Shown here piece by piece: positions 7,967 through 16,133 of a stretch of 64,000 nt of DNA. The position numbers and the translations under genes are program-made. This DNA is from Nocardioides zeae (GTDB lineage: Bacteria; Actinomycetota; Actinomycetes; Propionibacteriales; Nocardioidaceae), in contig NZ_JAAGXA010000005.1 of assembly GCF_010686755.1 (NCBI RefSeq), forward strand, positions 124,001 through 188,000, read 5' to 3'. How positions within the stretch are numbered: the stretch's first letter is position 1; each line of letters starts with the position of its first letter. Under the pieces are notes generated by a model that ran no database searches, was not told where the DNA came from, and saw only the letters and a program-made list of their open reading frames with translations.

Positions 7967-8920
7967 TCAGTCCTCGTCGATGCGGCTCCGCAGCCAGCGA
8001 CCCAGCTCGTCGTAGGCGTGCGCGCGGGCCGGCGGGCGCGACAGGATCACGTCGTGGACCGCGCCCGGCACGGTCACCAACGTGAGGTGCCGCGCCCCCA
8101 CGTAGGGCGACCACCGCCGGATCTGCTCGACGTCGAGCACGATGTCGCTGGTGAACACGTCCTCGTCCATGTCGGCGGGCGCCGTGGTGCGGTCCGAGGA
8201 GAGCACGAGCACCGGCACGCCGACCGCCAGGCCGCGGTGGAGGCGCGCGTGGGCGCGGCGCACGGCGCGGAGCCAGCCGAGCTGCACCGGCACCGACTCG
8301 AGCGGCTTCCACCGCAGGTCGTAGTCGAACTCGCCCCCGTGGTCGCGGTGCAGGCTACGCCCGTAGAGCCCGCTGACGTTGCGGGGGAGCACGCGGCGGG
8401 GGAACCGCGCGCCGAGCACGTCGATGACCGCGGTGCCGACGGTGCGCGCGAGCAGGGACCCGCGCAGGTCGAACCAGGGCGCATTGAGGACCAGTCCGAC
8501 CAGGCCCCGCGGGCTGCGGCCGTGGGCCCACAGCGCGACGACCAGCCCGCCGGTGCTGTGGCCGGAGAGGACGACCCGTTCGTGGCCGTCCCGCTCGGTG
8601 ATCCGCTGCCAGGCGGCGTCGAGCTCCTCGTCGTACGCCGCGAGGTCGTCGACGTAGGTGGGGGTCTGGTGGGGGAGGAGCGACCGGCCGTACTTCCGCA
8701 GGTCGACCGCGTAGACGTCGTACCCCTGCTCCGCCCACCACGTGCCGTACTCCGTGTGGAAGAAGTAGTCGCAGAACCCGTGCACGTGGAGCACGGCCCC
8801 CCGCGACGGGCCGACGGCGGGGCGGTGGACGAGGGTGGCGACGACCTCGCCCTCGTCGTCGGGGCGGAGCGGGATCGTCTCGGCCGTGTACGGGGCTCCG
8901 AGGACGTCGGGCTGGCTCAT
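7967..8920 (-). CDS. Alpha/beta hydrolase (serine aminopeptidase S33 / monoglyceride-lipase type)
   Basis: A 317-residue hydrolase with the nucleophile elbow GHSTGG and an oxyanion-hole strand VLHVHGFCDYFF. The YDVYAVDLRKYGRS segment and the NAPWFDLRGS lid entry are typical of the S33/Hydrolase_4 lysophospholipase or monoglyceride-lipase group; the late Asp and His of the triad are likely in LSSDRTT and VPGAVHDVI. It has no signal peptide, so it should act in the cytoplasm or at the membrane face. The physiological ester is unknown. It is divergent from the phosphatase gene at 8977. Confidence 0.9.
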   Translation of the reverse strand: MSQPDVLGAPYTAETIPLRPDDEGEVVATLVHRPAVGPSRGAVLHVHGFCDYFFHTEYGTWWAEQGYDVYAVDLRKYGRSLLPHQTPTYVDDLAAYDEELDAAWQRITERDGHERVVLSGHSTGGLVVALWAHGRSPRGLVGLVLNAPWFDLRGSLLARTVGTAVIDVLGARFPRRVLPRNVSGLYGRSLHRDHGGEFDYDLRWKPLESVPVQLGWLRAVRRAHARLHRGLAVGVPVLVLSSDRTTAPADMDEDVFTSDIVLDVEQIRRWSPYVGARHLTLVTVPGAVHDVILSRPPARAHAYDELGRWLRSRIDED

Positions 8921-8976
8921 GGGGCCATCTCACCATCCGGCACTGACGGGCGGTGCGCAGGCCGTACGCTTCGGCG

Positions 8977-10074
8977 GTGAGCACCACCACGCGGCTGCGC
9001 TCGGGCGCCGCGGCCTACCTCGCCGACCGCGTCGGACGGTGGCGCACGGGGTCCGCGAGCGGGCAGCGGTGGGTGCTCGACCTCCTCGTGGTCGGGGTCG
9101 TCGTGTGCTTCGGCGTGTCCGTCTGGGACTACGGCGTCATGCCGGTCACCGTCTACCTCGTCTGGCTCATCGTCGGCATGATGCTGCTGCGCTTCTGGCC
9201 CCTCGCGGTGTTCGCGGCCGTGTGCGCGGTGCTGGGGTTCACGGCCGTGCTCGTGGCCGGCGAGCTCACGGCGCCCCGGATCTCGGCGCTCGTCGCCCTG
9301 CTCATCGCCTCGGCGCTCGTGCTGGCCCACGCCCGCCGTCAGCGCACGGGCCTGCCCACGGTCGTCAGCGAGGCGATGCTGGTCGACCTGCGCGACCGGC
9401 TGCAGTCGCAGAGCGTGGTGCCGCCGCTGCCCGCCGGGTGGTCGGCCGAGTCGGCGAACCGCCCGGCCTACGGGGTCGCGTACGCCGGCGACTTCCTCGT
9501 CGCGGACACGACGGGCGACGGCCGTCACCTCGAGATGATCCTCGTCGACGTCTGCGGCAAGGGCGTGGGCGCGGGCACGCAGGCGCTGCAGCTCGCGGGG
9601 GCGCTCGGCGGGCTCCTCGGGGCGCTGCCGCCGGTCGCGCTCATGGGTGCCGCCAACGACTTCCTCCTGCGCCGCGGTGACGACGACTCGTTCGCCACCG
9701 CCGTGCACGTCCGGCTCGACCTCGAGACGGGCGCCTACGGCATCGTCAGCGCGGGGCACCCGCCCGCGCTGCGGTACGACGAGGGTGCGGCGCGGTGGCT
9801 CGTGGACAACGCCCGCGGCACGGCGCTGGGGATCGTCGCGCGTCCGGAGCTCGTGGAGAGCCGCGGCACGCTCCACCCGGGCGAGGCGCTCCTCTTCTAC
9901 ACCGACGGCGTCGTCGAGTCGCGGGACGCCGACCTCGACGCCGGCATCGCCTGGCTCCAGGCCACGGCCGCCCGCGAGGTGGCCGGCGGCTTCCAGGGCG
10001 CCGCGGGGCGGATCATCGCGCAGGTGCGCCGCGGCGACGACGACCGTGCCGTGCTCCTGGTGGCGCGGGACTGA
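8977..10074 (+). CDS. Membrane-anchored SpoIIE/PP2C-type serine phosphatase
   Basis: A 365-residue protein: residues 1-35 basic, then four hydrophobic helices (about 38-125), then a PP2C/SpoIIE catalytic domain from about residue 150. Metal-binding and core motifs visible include YAGDFLVADTTGDG, ILVDVCGKGVGAG, SAGHPPALRY and LLFYTDGVVESRD. Such phosphatases commonly act on anti-sigma antagonists or other phosphoserine proteins; no anti-sigma gene is adjacent. The GTG at 8977 is chosen because TACGCT (8965-8970) ends 6 nt upstream, a leaderless signature; an in-frame GTG at 8953 is the alternative. Confidence 0.9.
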   Translation: MSTTTRLRSGAAAYLADRVGRWRTGSASGQRWVLDLLVVGVVVCFGVSVWDYGVMPVTVYLVWLIVGMMLLRFWPLAVFAAVCAVLGFTAVLVAGELTAPRISALVALLIASALVLAHARRQRTGLPTVVSEAMLVDLRDRLQSQSVVPPLPAGWSAESANRPAYGVAYAGDFLVADTTGDGRHLEMILVDVCGKGVGAGTQALQLAGALGGLLGALPPVALMGAANDFLLRRGDDDSFATAVHVRLDLETGAYGIVSAGHPPALRYDEGAARWLVDNARGTALGIVARPELVESRGTLHPGEALLFYTDGVVESRDADLDAGIAWLQATAAREVAGGFQGAAGRIIAQVRRGDDDRAVLLVARD

Positions 10075-10102
10075 TCCGGGAACAAAGCTGGAGCGCACCC
10101 GG

Positions 10103-10130
10103 TTGACGTGATAGTTTCACTTTCAACTAC
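10103..10130 (+). promoter_or_regulatory. Promoter/operator region of LLM-FMN reductase operon
   Basis: TTGACG (10103-10108), a TAGTTT -10-like hexamer (10112-10117), and an inverted repeat TAGTT-8-AACTA (10112-10129) overlap here. TTTCA also occurs twice in tandem. The repeat on top of the -10 is a plausible repressor site; the regulator is not identified. Confidence 0.4.
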
Positions 10131-10141
10131 ACGAGGAGCGA

Positions 10142-11299
10142 GTGATCGACATGCAGATCGGCATCTTCAGCGTCGGCGACGTGACGGCGGACCCGACGAC
10201 GGGCCGCACCCCGAGCGAGCACGAGCGCATCAAGGCGACCGTCGCGATCGCGCGGAAGGCCGAGGAGGTCGGCCTGGACGTGTTCGCGACGGGGGAGCAC
10301 CACAACCCGCCGTTCATCTCCTCCAACCCCACGGCGACGCTCGCCTACATCGGGGCCCAGACGGAGCGGCTGATCCTCTCCACGGCCACGACCCTCATCA
10401 CGACGACGGACCCGGTGCTCATCGCGGAGGACTACGCGAAGATCCAGCACCTCACCGACGGTCGGGTGGACCTGATGATGGGCCGCGGCAACACCGGTCC
10501 CGTCTACCCCTGGTTCGGCAAGGACATCCGCAAGGGCATCGAGCTCGCGATCGAGAACTACGCGCTGCTGCGTCGCCTGTGGCGTGAGGACGTCGTCGAC
10601 TGGCAGGGCAAGCACCGCACGCCGCTGCAGGGCTACACCTCGACGCCGCGCCCGCTCGACGGCGTCGCGCCCTTCGTGTGGCACGGCTCGATCCGCAGCC
10701 CCGAGATCGCCGAGCAGGCGGCCTACTACGGCGACGGCTTCTTCCACAACCACATCTTCTGGCCGGCCTCGCACACGCGGCAGATGGTGGCGCTCTACCG
10801 GCGCCGGTTCGAGCACTACGGCCACGGCACGGCGGACGAGGCCATCGTCGGCCTGGGCGGGCAGTTCTTCATGCGGAGGAGCAGCCAGGACGCGGTGCGC
10901 GAGTTCCGGCCCTACTTCGACAACGCGCCCGTCTACGGGCACGGCCCGTCGCTCGAGGACTTCACCTCGCAGACGCCGCTGACCGTCGGCTCGCCGCAGC
11001 AGGTGCTCGAGCGGACGCTGTCGTTCCGTGACTACGCCGGGCACTACCAGCGGCAGCTGTTCCTCGTCGACCACGCCGGCCTGCCGCTGAAGACGGTGCT
11101 CGAGCAGCTCGACCTGCTGGGCGAGATCCTGCCGGAGATGCGGAAGGGCTTCGCCGAGGGCCGCCCGGCCCACGTCCCCGACGCGCCGACGCACGCCTCG
11201 CTCGTCGCCGCCGCCGGCGGGGCGCGCGACACGACGGTGCACGCCACCGACGACGTCACCGGCGCCCGTGCCGAGGACGCCGTGGAGGTGGGGGCGTGA
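10142..11299 (+). CDS. LLM-class flavin-dependent oxidoreductase (CE1758 type)
   Basis: A 385-residue luciferase-like monooxygenase. MQIGIFSVGDVT begins the TIM barrel; FATGEHHNPPF, STATTLITTTDPV and DLMMGRGNTGPVYPWFG are typical LLM segments. The companion gene directly downstream is an NADPH-FMN reductase overlapping by 4 bp, the same pairing as the CE1758/CE1759 family in corynebacteria. The pair should form a two-component system in which the reductase supplies reduced FMN for oxidation of an unknown organic substrate. GAGGAG lies 5 nt before the GTG at 10142; the ATG at 10151 is an alternative start. The last 50 residues are Ala/Thr-rich and probably disordered. Confidence 0.93.
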   Translation: MIDMQIGIFSVGDVTADPTTGRTPSEHERIKATVAIARKAEEVGLDVFATGEHHNPPFISSNPTATLAYIGAQTERLILSTATTLITTTDPVLIAEDYAKIQHLTDGRVDLMMGRGNTGPVYPWFGKDIRKGIELAIENYALLRRLWREDVVDWQGKHRTPLQGYTSTPRPLDGVAPFVWHGSIRSPEIAEQAAYYGDGFFHNHIFWPASHTRQMVALYRRRFEHYGHGTADEAIVGLGGQFFMRRSSQDAVREFRPYFDNAPVYGHGPSLEDFTSQTPLTVGSPQQVLERTLSFRDYAGHYQRQLFLVDHAGLPLKTVLEQLDLLGEILPEMRKGFAEGRPAHVPDAPTHASLVAAAGGARDTTVHATDDVTGARAEDAVEVGA

Positions 11300-11931
11300 C
11301 CCGCCGGATCGCCGTGGTGACGGCGGGCCTCTCCCAGCCGTCCACCACCCGGCTGCTGGCCGACCAGCTCGCCGACGCGGCGGTGGCGGCGCTCGACGCT
11401 GCGGGCGAGGACGTCTCGGTGGACGTCGTCGAGCTGCGTGACGTCGCCCACGCGCTCACCGACCACCTGCTGACGGGCTTCGCCACGGGCGGGCTCGCCG
11501 AGGCCATCGGCGACGTCGCGCGGGCCGACGCCCTCATCGTGGTCACGCCGGTCTTCAGCGCGTCGTACTCCGGTCTGTTCAAGACCTTCTTCGACGTGCT
11601 GGAGCCGGAGACCCTCGCGGGCAAGCCGGTGCTGCTCGCCGCGACCGCCGGCACCGCACGGCACTCGCTCGTGATCGAGCATGCGCTGCGGCCGCTGTTC
11701 GCCTACCTGCGGGCCGTCACCGTGCCCACCGGGGTGTTCGCCGCCACCGAGGACTTCGGCGGCGACAGCCAGCTCGCGGCCCGGGTGCACCGCGCAGCGG
11801 GCGAGCTCGCGGTGCTGGTCGCGGGGGCTCCGACGGTCGCCCCGCGGCGCGCGACGGCGCTGCCCGCCGCCGACGAGGAGTTCGGCGACGTCGTGCCCTT
11901 CGAGGCGCTGCTGCGCGGCGAGGGGCTCTGA
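11296..11931 (+). CDS. NADPH-dependent FMN reductase (CE1759 type)
   Basis: A 211-residue flavodoxin-fold reductase. The N-terminal strand IAVVTAGLSQPSTTRLLADQ matches the phosphate-binding loop of the FMN_red family, and VVTPVFSASYSGLFKTFFD is the family's second flavin-contact segment. Its GTG overlaps the LLM oxidoreductase stop by 4 bp, indicating translational coupling and a joint role as the reductase half of a two-component flavin monooxygenase. The C-terminus continues to within 25 bp of the large palindromes that begin the next region. Confidence 0.93.
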   Translation: MTRRIAVVTAGLSQPSTTRLLADQLADAAVAALDAAGEDVSVDVVELRDVAHALTDHLLTGFATGGLAEAIGDVARADALIVVTPVFSASYSGLFKTFFDVLEPETLAGKPVLLAATAGTARHSLVIEHALRPLFAYLRAVTVPTGVFAATEDFGGDSQLAARVHRAAGELAVLVAGAPTVAPRRATALPAADEEFGDVVPFEALLRGEGL

Positions 11932-11950
11932 AGGTCGAGGCCCTGGTCCG

Positions 11951-11980
11951 CCACTTTCCCCGGTCGACCGGGGAAGGTGG
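11951..11980. repeat. Left outer palindrome of cassette
   Basis: Contains the perfect 20-bp palindrome TTCCCCGGTCGACCGGGGAA (11956-11975); flanking CCACT/GGTGG extend it to 30 bp with one G-T wobble. The same 20-mer recurs at 13141-13160. Confidence 0.9.
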
Positions 11981-12012
11981 CGCTTTGACCATCGATGTTG
12001 ATGGTCAAAGCG
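11981..12012. repeat. Left inner palindrome of cassette, contains the stop codon of the nuclease gene
   Basis: CGCTTTGACCATC and GATGGTCAAAGCG pair around a 6-nt centre. The centre differs from the right copy (13097-13142) by two bases. The TGA stop of the minus-strand nuclease gene (12007-12005) lies inside the right arm. Confidence 0.9.
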
Positions 12013-12967
12013 ACACCTTGGGTGCGCCCATCGGTAGCCCGAGCGCTCGCCGCGTGCGCACGACGAGCCGATCCTGGTCGTCGAGGTCGTGCCACACGTA
12101 CCTGACGAACCCGCAGTCAAGGAGCTCTCGCACTCGATCCTCGCGCACCTTCTCGCGCACGACGGCGTCCGCCGCGCTCTCACCGGGCCGCAGCAACCGG
12201 GTGTACGTGACGGCGCCGTCGAACTCGCCCGCCACACCGTGCTCGGGCCACCAGAGATCGAGCACCGCGACCAGCTCAGATCCGTCGTACACGGGATGTT
12301 GACGGACCGGTGCGGGGATGCCGCCGCGCCAGAGTCTGTAGAAGAGCCGGCTCTCGCCGACGGATCCCGCCAGCGGGCTCGCCAGGCTCGCTGCAACGGC
12401 TGTGTGCAGCGTTCCCGGCCAGTTGCGCGCGTGGGTGACCATCGCGTCGAGCTCCCCGACCGTCATGCGCCCCTCCCGGAGGAGGCTGTCCATCACGACC
12501 AGCGAGCGCTCGGTGTCCGGGATCGTGGACAGCTCGACGGCCGCTCGCGCGGGTACGACGGTGGGCACACCCCCGATGTCCACGACGTGCTCCTCCGGCA
12601 GGACGGCACGGTGGTGGGCCAGCCCTGACTCACGCCGCTCGGAGCGACGCCGCGGATGCGTGAGGTGGACCGTCGACAGATCGAGGCCCCAGTGGCCATC
12701 GGTGTGGAGGACCACCGCCGACGTGTGGGACGCGACGTGACCTACATCGGCCCGCTCGAGGGCCGAGCTGAGCCGGGCCCGGTGCCGGTCCACCTCCGAG
12801 CGCTCCCTCCAGGTGCTGGCCACCGCGTAGGTGCCGTGACGGATGGCGACGATCTCGCCAGCACGGCGGGCGCGGTAGAAGGCCGACGTCGTGTAGCCCG
12901 CGGCGAGGGCGTCGCGCGTGAGGAAGTAGCCCTGCGCTCGGTCGAGGTCTCGGAGTCGTGGATGCAT
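12005..12967 (-). CDS. AbiEi-type wHTH / Vsr-like (DUF559-type) nuclease protein
   Basis: A 320-residue protein. Residues 5-50 look like the AbiEi-type antitoxin winged helix (FLTRDALAAGYTTSAFYRARR, ending RHGTYAV). The C-terminal 120 residues look like a Vsr/DUF559-type PD-(D/E)XK fold: Glu205 (GESRLFYRLW), Asp237 (AVLDLWWP), Glu248 and Asp250 (GEFDG), then KVREDRVRELL and VWHDLDD. No AbiEii-type toxin gene is adjacent, so this is not a classic type IV toxin-antitoxin pair. The gene is bracketed by inverted copies of a two-palindrome unit, and its final Ser-Leu-stop codons lie in the left copy. Relatives are often solitary and multicopy in actinobacteria. Function unknown; a repeat-linked nuclease is an inference. 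Confidence 0.8.
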   Translation of the reverse strand: MHPRLRDLDRAQGYFLTRDALAAGYTTSAFYRARRAGEIVAIRHGTYAVASTWRERSEVDRHRARLSSALERADVGHVASHTSAVVLHTDGHWGLDLSTVHLTHPRRRSERRESGLAHHRAVLPEEHVVDIGGVPTVVPARAAVELSTIPDTERSLVVMDSLLREGRMTVGELDAMVTHARNWPGTLHTAVAASLASPLAGSVGESRLFYRLWRGGIPAPVRQHPVYDGSELVAVLDLWWPEHGVAGEFDGAVTYTRLLRPGESAADAVVREKVREDRVRELLDCGFVRYVWHDLDDQDRLVVRTRRALGLPMGAPKVSL

Positions 12968-13096
12968 GGCCGCGTCGTTCCCGCTCCGCGGTCCGCTCCA
13001 GCGGCGACGTGCCGACCGGTGGATGGCGCGGTTCCCTTCGGCACCTGGGGACGACGAACGGGCCGCCGCGGCGTACCGCGCGTCGCTTGAAACAAC
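12968..13096. other. Upstream region of the nuclease gene inside the cassette
   Basis: 129 bp between the nuclease start and the right palindrome; no gene seen. It should hold the promoter of the nuclease gene, but I see no strong -10/-35 pair. Confidence 0.4.
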
Positions 13097-13142
13097 AACA
13101 CGCCGCTTTGACCATCAACGTTGATGGTCAAAGCGGCGTGTT
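13097..13142. repeat. Right inner palindrome of cassette (46 bp, perfect)
   Basis: The two 23-bp arms are exact reverse complements; the core GACCATCAACGTTGATGGTC is a perfect 20-mer. Apart from two central bases the inner 30 bp equal the left inner palindrome. Confidence 0.93.
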
Positions 13143-13160
13143 CCCCGGTCGACCGGGGAA
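13141..13160. repeat. Right outer palindrome of cassette
   Basis: TTCCCCGGTCGACCGGGGAA, identical to 11956-11975. The order here (inner then outer) is the reverse of the left side, so the two composite units form an inverted pair around the nuclease gene. Confidence 0.93.
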
Positions 13161-13183
13161 AGTGCCGGCCCGAGACGACCCCC

Positions 13184-13705
13184 TCAGTGCTGGTACGTCC
13201 CGTGGAGGATGGCGCGGCCGAGGGTCTTGAACGCGAGGTTGAACGACACCACCGCGGGGCTCGCGGACTCGTCGACGCCGAGCGTCTCCTCGCCCACGGC
13301 GTGCACCACGAAGAAGTACCGGTGCACCTGGTCGCCCTCCGGCGGGGCGGCGCCCATGAAGCCGTGCTCGCCGCCGTCGTTGCGCACGTGGAAGGCGCCC
13401 GCGGGCAGGTCGGCGGCGGCCGCGCCCGTGTCGAGCGACGTCACCGAGGCCGGCAGGTCGACGAGGACCCAGTGCCAGAAGCCGCTGGGCGTGGGCGCGT
13501 CGGGGTCGAAGCAGGTGACGACGTAGGACTTCGTGCCCTCCGGCGCTCCGCTCCAGCTCAGCTGGGGCGAGGTGTTGCCGAGGGCGGCGACCTGGTCGTC
13601 CTTCAGCGGCGCACCGTCGGTGACGTCGGTGCTCGTGACCGTGAACGACGGGACGGCGGGCAGCAGGGTGTAGGGGTCCGGGCTCACCGGGCGATCGAGG
13701 CTCAT
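13184..13705 (-). CDS. YbhB/YbcL family (PEBP) protein
   Basis: A 173-residue phosphatidylethanolamine-binding-protein-fold protein. The ligand-site motifs are present: [28 protein letters not shown] split here by residues of the DPDAP box, the [12 protein letters not shown] strand, [17 protein letters not shown] (GxxPP and H-x-Y) and a C-terminal ILHGTYQH. Bacterial YbhB/YbcL proteins bind small anionic ligands; their roles are poorly defined. The ATG at 13705 is preceded by TAGGGT (reverse strand, 13712-13717) at 6 nt, so it is probably leaderless; it diverges from cobT across only 50 bp. Confidence 0.92.
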   Translation of the reverse strand: MSLDRPVSPDPYTLLPAVPSFTVTSTDVTDGAPLKDDQVAALGNTSPQLSWSGAPEGTKSYVVTCFDPDAPTPSGFWHWVLVDLPASVTSLDTGAAAADLPAGAFHVRNDGGEHGFMGAAPPEGDQVHRYFFVVHAVGEETLGVDESASPAVVSFNLAFKTLGRAILHGTYQH

Positions 13706-13711
13706 GCCTCG

Positions 13712-13749
13712 ACCCTAGGAGGTCGAGGGAAGCCCGGGCAGGGGAGAAT
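13712..13749. promoter_or_regulatory. Divergent leaderless promoters for the PEBP gene and cobT
   Basis: Reverse-strand TAGGGT at 13712-13717 lies 6 nt before the minus-strand ATG. Forward GAGAAT at 13744-13749 lies 6 nt before the cobT GTG. Neither gene has a Shine-Dalgarno at normal spacing. Confidence 0.5.
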
Positions 13750-13755
13750 GCCCGC

Positions 13756-14829
13756 GTGCCGACCCTCGACGAGACGCTCGCCCGCATCGCCCCGCCCGAC
13801 ACCGCCGCCCGCGCGGCGGCCCTCGAGCGGCAGGCCCAGCTGACGAAGCCCGCCGGGGCCCTCGGCGTGCTGGAGGACGTCTCGGTGCAGCTGGCCGGCA
13901 TCGCGGGCACCTGCCCGCCCCCGGCCCCCGAGCGGCCGGTGGTGGCGGTCTTCGCGGGCGACCACGGCGTGCTGGCGCAGGGGGTCTCGCCCTGGCCCGC
14001 CGAGGTGACCCTCGGCATGGTGGAGAACTTCCGGGCCGGCGGCGCGGCCGTCAACGTGCTCGCCCGCGCCTGCGGCGCGGAGGTCGTGGTGGTCGACGTC
14101 GGCGTGGCCGCTCCCGTCGCCGCGGACGACGTGGTCTGGGACCGCAACGTACGGCGCGGCACGGCCGACCTGCGCACCGAGGCCGCGATGACCCGTGACG
14201 AGGCGCTGGCCGCGCTCCAGGTCGGCATCGACGTCGCGACCGAGCTCGTCGCGCGCGGCCACGACCTCCTGCTCACCGGCGACATGGGCATCGGCAACAC
14301 CACCCCGGCGGCCTGCCTGGTCGCCGCCTTCACGGGCGCCGACCCCGCCGCGGTGACGGGCCGCGGCACCGGCGTCGACGATGCCACCCTCGCGCTCAAG
14401 ACCCGGGTGGTGGCGGAGGCCGTGCGTCGGCTGGGCGCCCCCGTGGCCGACCCCGCCACCGACCCGGTCGCGACCCTCGCCGCGGTCGGCGGCCTGGAGC
14501 ACGCGGCGCTCGCGGGCTTCGTCCTCGGTGGCGCCGCGGCCGGGGTGCCCGTGCTGCTCGACGGCTTCATCGCCGGCTCGGCCGCGCTCGTCGCGCACGC
14601 CCTCGCGCCCGCGGTCACGGGCTACCTGCTCGCCGGCCACCGTTCCGCCGAGTTCGGCCACCTCGCCGCCCTCTCGCACCTCGGCCTGCGTCCCCTCGTC
14701 GACCTCGACCTGCGTCTCGGTGAGGGCAGCGGCGCGGCCCTCGCCTTCCCGCTCGTGCGCAGCGCCGCGCTCGTGCTGTCCGAGATGGCCACCTTCGACT
14801 CCGCGGGCGTGGCCCGCAAGGAGGTCTGA
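13756..14829 (+). CDS. cobT: Nicotinate-nucleotide--dimethylbenzimidazole phosphoribosyltransferase CobT
   Basis: A 357-residue CobT, which transfers phosphoribose from nicotinate mononucleotide to dimethylbenzimidazole to give alpha-ribazole phosphate for the cobalamin lower ligand. Recognisable blocks are KPAGALGVLE, VVAVFAGDHGVLAQGVSPWP, TGDMGIGNTTPAAC and the catalytic C-terminal RLGEGSGAAL with its Glu. The length equals the family norm. It overlaps the downstream siroheme/corrin gene at the stop/start (TGATG), giving a small tetrapyrrole operon. GTG start next to a -10-like GAGAAT. Confidence 0.96.
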   Translation: MPTLDETLARIAPPDTAARAAALERQAQLTKPAGALGVLEDVSVQLAGIAGTCPPPAPERPVVAVFAGDHGVLAQGVSPWPAEVTLGMVENFRAGGAAVNVLARACGAEVVVVDVGVAAPVAADDVVWDRNVRRGTADLRTEAAMTRDEALAALQVGIDVATELVARGHDLLLTGDMGIGNTTPAACLVAAFTGADPAAVTGRGTGVDDATLALKTRVVAEAVRRLGAPVADPATDPVATLAAVGGLEHAALAGFVLGGAAAGVPVLLDGFIAGSAALVAHALAPAVTGYLLAGHRSAEFGHLAALSHLGLRPLVDLDLRLGEGSGAALAFPLVRSAALVLSEMATFDSAGVARKEV

Positions 14830-16133
14830 TGAGCACCGAGCCCGACCGCCCCACCCACGCCCGCAGCGCGGCCAACCCCGACGCCGACCGGTTGGACGAG
14901 CTGGCCGAGCACCCGCCGTACCCCGTCGGACTGCGCCTCACCGGCCGCCGCGTCGTGGTGGTCGGGGGCGGCCACGTGGCCCAGCGCCGCGTGGCGGGGC
15001 TCATCGCCGCCGGCGCCGACGTGCTCGTGGTCTCGCCCGTCCTGACCCCGGCGCTCGAGGGGATGCTCGCGGAGATCACCTGGCGCGAGGGCCGCTTCGA
15101 GCCGGCCGACCTGGACGGGGCGTGGTACGCGCTGGCCACCACCGACGACGCGAGCGTCAACCACGCGGTCGTGCAGGCGGCCGACGAGCGTCGCATCTTC
15201 TGCGTGCGGGCGGACGACGCCCGCGAGGCCTCGGCGTGGACACCGGCCACCGGGCGCCACGGCGGCGTGACCGTCGCCGTGCTCGGCAACCGGGAGCCGC
15301 GGCGCTCTGCGGCGCTGCGCGACGCGATCGTCGGCGCCCTCGTCGACGGTCGGATCAGCACCGGCGCCACCGACCACCGCCCCGGCGTGGTGCTCGTCGG
15401 CGGGGGTCCCGGCGACCCCGGCCTCGTCACCGTCGCCGCCCGCCAGGCGCTCGCCTCGGCCGACGTGGTCGTCGCCGACCGCCTCGCGCCGCGCGAGCTG
15501 CTCGACGAGCTGGCGCCCCACGTCGAGCTGGTGGACGTGGCCAAGCTGCCCCGCGGCCGGGCCGCCAGCCAGGAGGCCATCAACGACGTCATCGTCGCGC
15601 GGGCCCGCGAGGGCAAGCGGGTGGTGCGCTTCAAGGGCGGCGACAACTTCGTCTTCGGTCGCGGCTACGAGGAGATCCAGGCCTGCGAGGCCGCCGGCGT
15701 CCCGGTGACGATCATCCCGGGGCTGTCGTCGTCCATCTCCGTGCCCGGCGTCGCCGGCATCCCCGTCACCCACCGCGGCGTGGCCCACGAGTTCACCGTC
15801 ATCTCGGGACACATCCCGCCCGGTCACCCCGACTCCCTCGTCGCCTGGGACGCGCTCGCGCGGCTCCGGGGCACGCTCGTGCTGCTCATGGCCGTGGCCA
15901 ACGCCGGCGCGATCGCCGCGGCGCTCGTCGAGGGCGGTCGCCCCGCCGACACCCCGGTCGCCGTCGTCGCCGAGGGCACCATGCCCGAGCAGCGCACCGT
16001 GCTCAGCACCCTCGCCACCCTCGCCGACGACATCGCGGCCTCCGGCGTGCGGCCGCCGGCGATCATCGTCGTGGGCGAGGTGGTGGCGGTCGCCAACCCG
16101 GGCCACTACGGCGTGCGCGCTCCCACCGGCTGA
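14829..16133 (+). CDS. cobA: Siroheme synthase-type fusion: precorrin-2 dehydrogenase/chelatase plus uroporphyrinogen-III C-methyltransferase
   Basis: A 434-residue CysG-like protein. Residues 38-165 are the NAD-binding precorrin-2 dehydrogenase/ferrochelatase module (VVVVGGGHVAQRRVAGLIAAGADV, then TTDDASVNHAV). Residues 188-430 are the SAM-dependent uroporphyrinogen-III methyltransferase (VVLVGGGPGDPGLVTVAARQAL, VVRFKGGDNFVFGRGYEE, IIPGLSSSISVPGVAGIPVTHRG). It makes precorrin-2 and siroheme, which feed sulfite or nitrite reductases and cobalamin. It is translationally coupled to cobT upstream and overlaps the rRNA methyltransferase gene downstream by 3 bp. CysG is an equally fair name. Confidence 0.95.
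   Translation: MSTEPDRPTHARSAANPDADRLDELAEHPPYPVGLRLTGRRVVVVGGGHVAQRRVAGLIAAGADVLVVSPVLTPALEGMLAEITWREGRFEPADLDGAWYALATTDDASVNHAVVQAADERRIFCVRADDAREASAWTPATGRHGGVTVAVLGNREPRRSAALRDAIVGALVDGRISTGATDHRPGVVLVGGGPGDPGLVTVAARQALASADVVVADRLAPRELLDELAPHVELVDVAKLPRGRAASQEAINDVIVARAREGKRVVRFKGGDNFVFGRGYEEIQACEAAGVPVTIIPGLSSSISVPGVAGIPVTHRGVAHEFTVISGHIPPGHPDSLVAWDALARLRGTLVLLMAVANAGAIAAALVEGGRPADTPVAVVAEGTMPEQRTVLSTLATLADDIAASGVRPPAIIVVGEVVAVANPGHYGVRAPTG

Noticed and set aside
12005..12967. A classic AbiEi/AbiEii type IV toxin-antitoxin pair
   Set aside because: There is no AbiEii-type nucleotidyltransferase gene on either side; the gene is solitary and carries a nuclease-like C-terminal domain.
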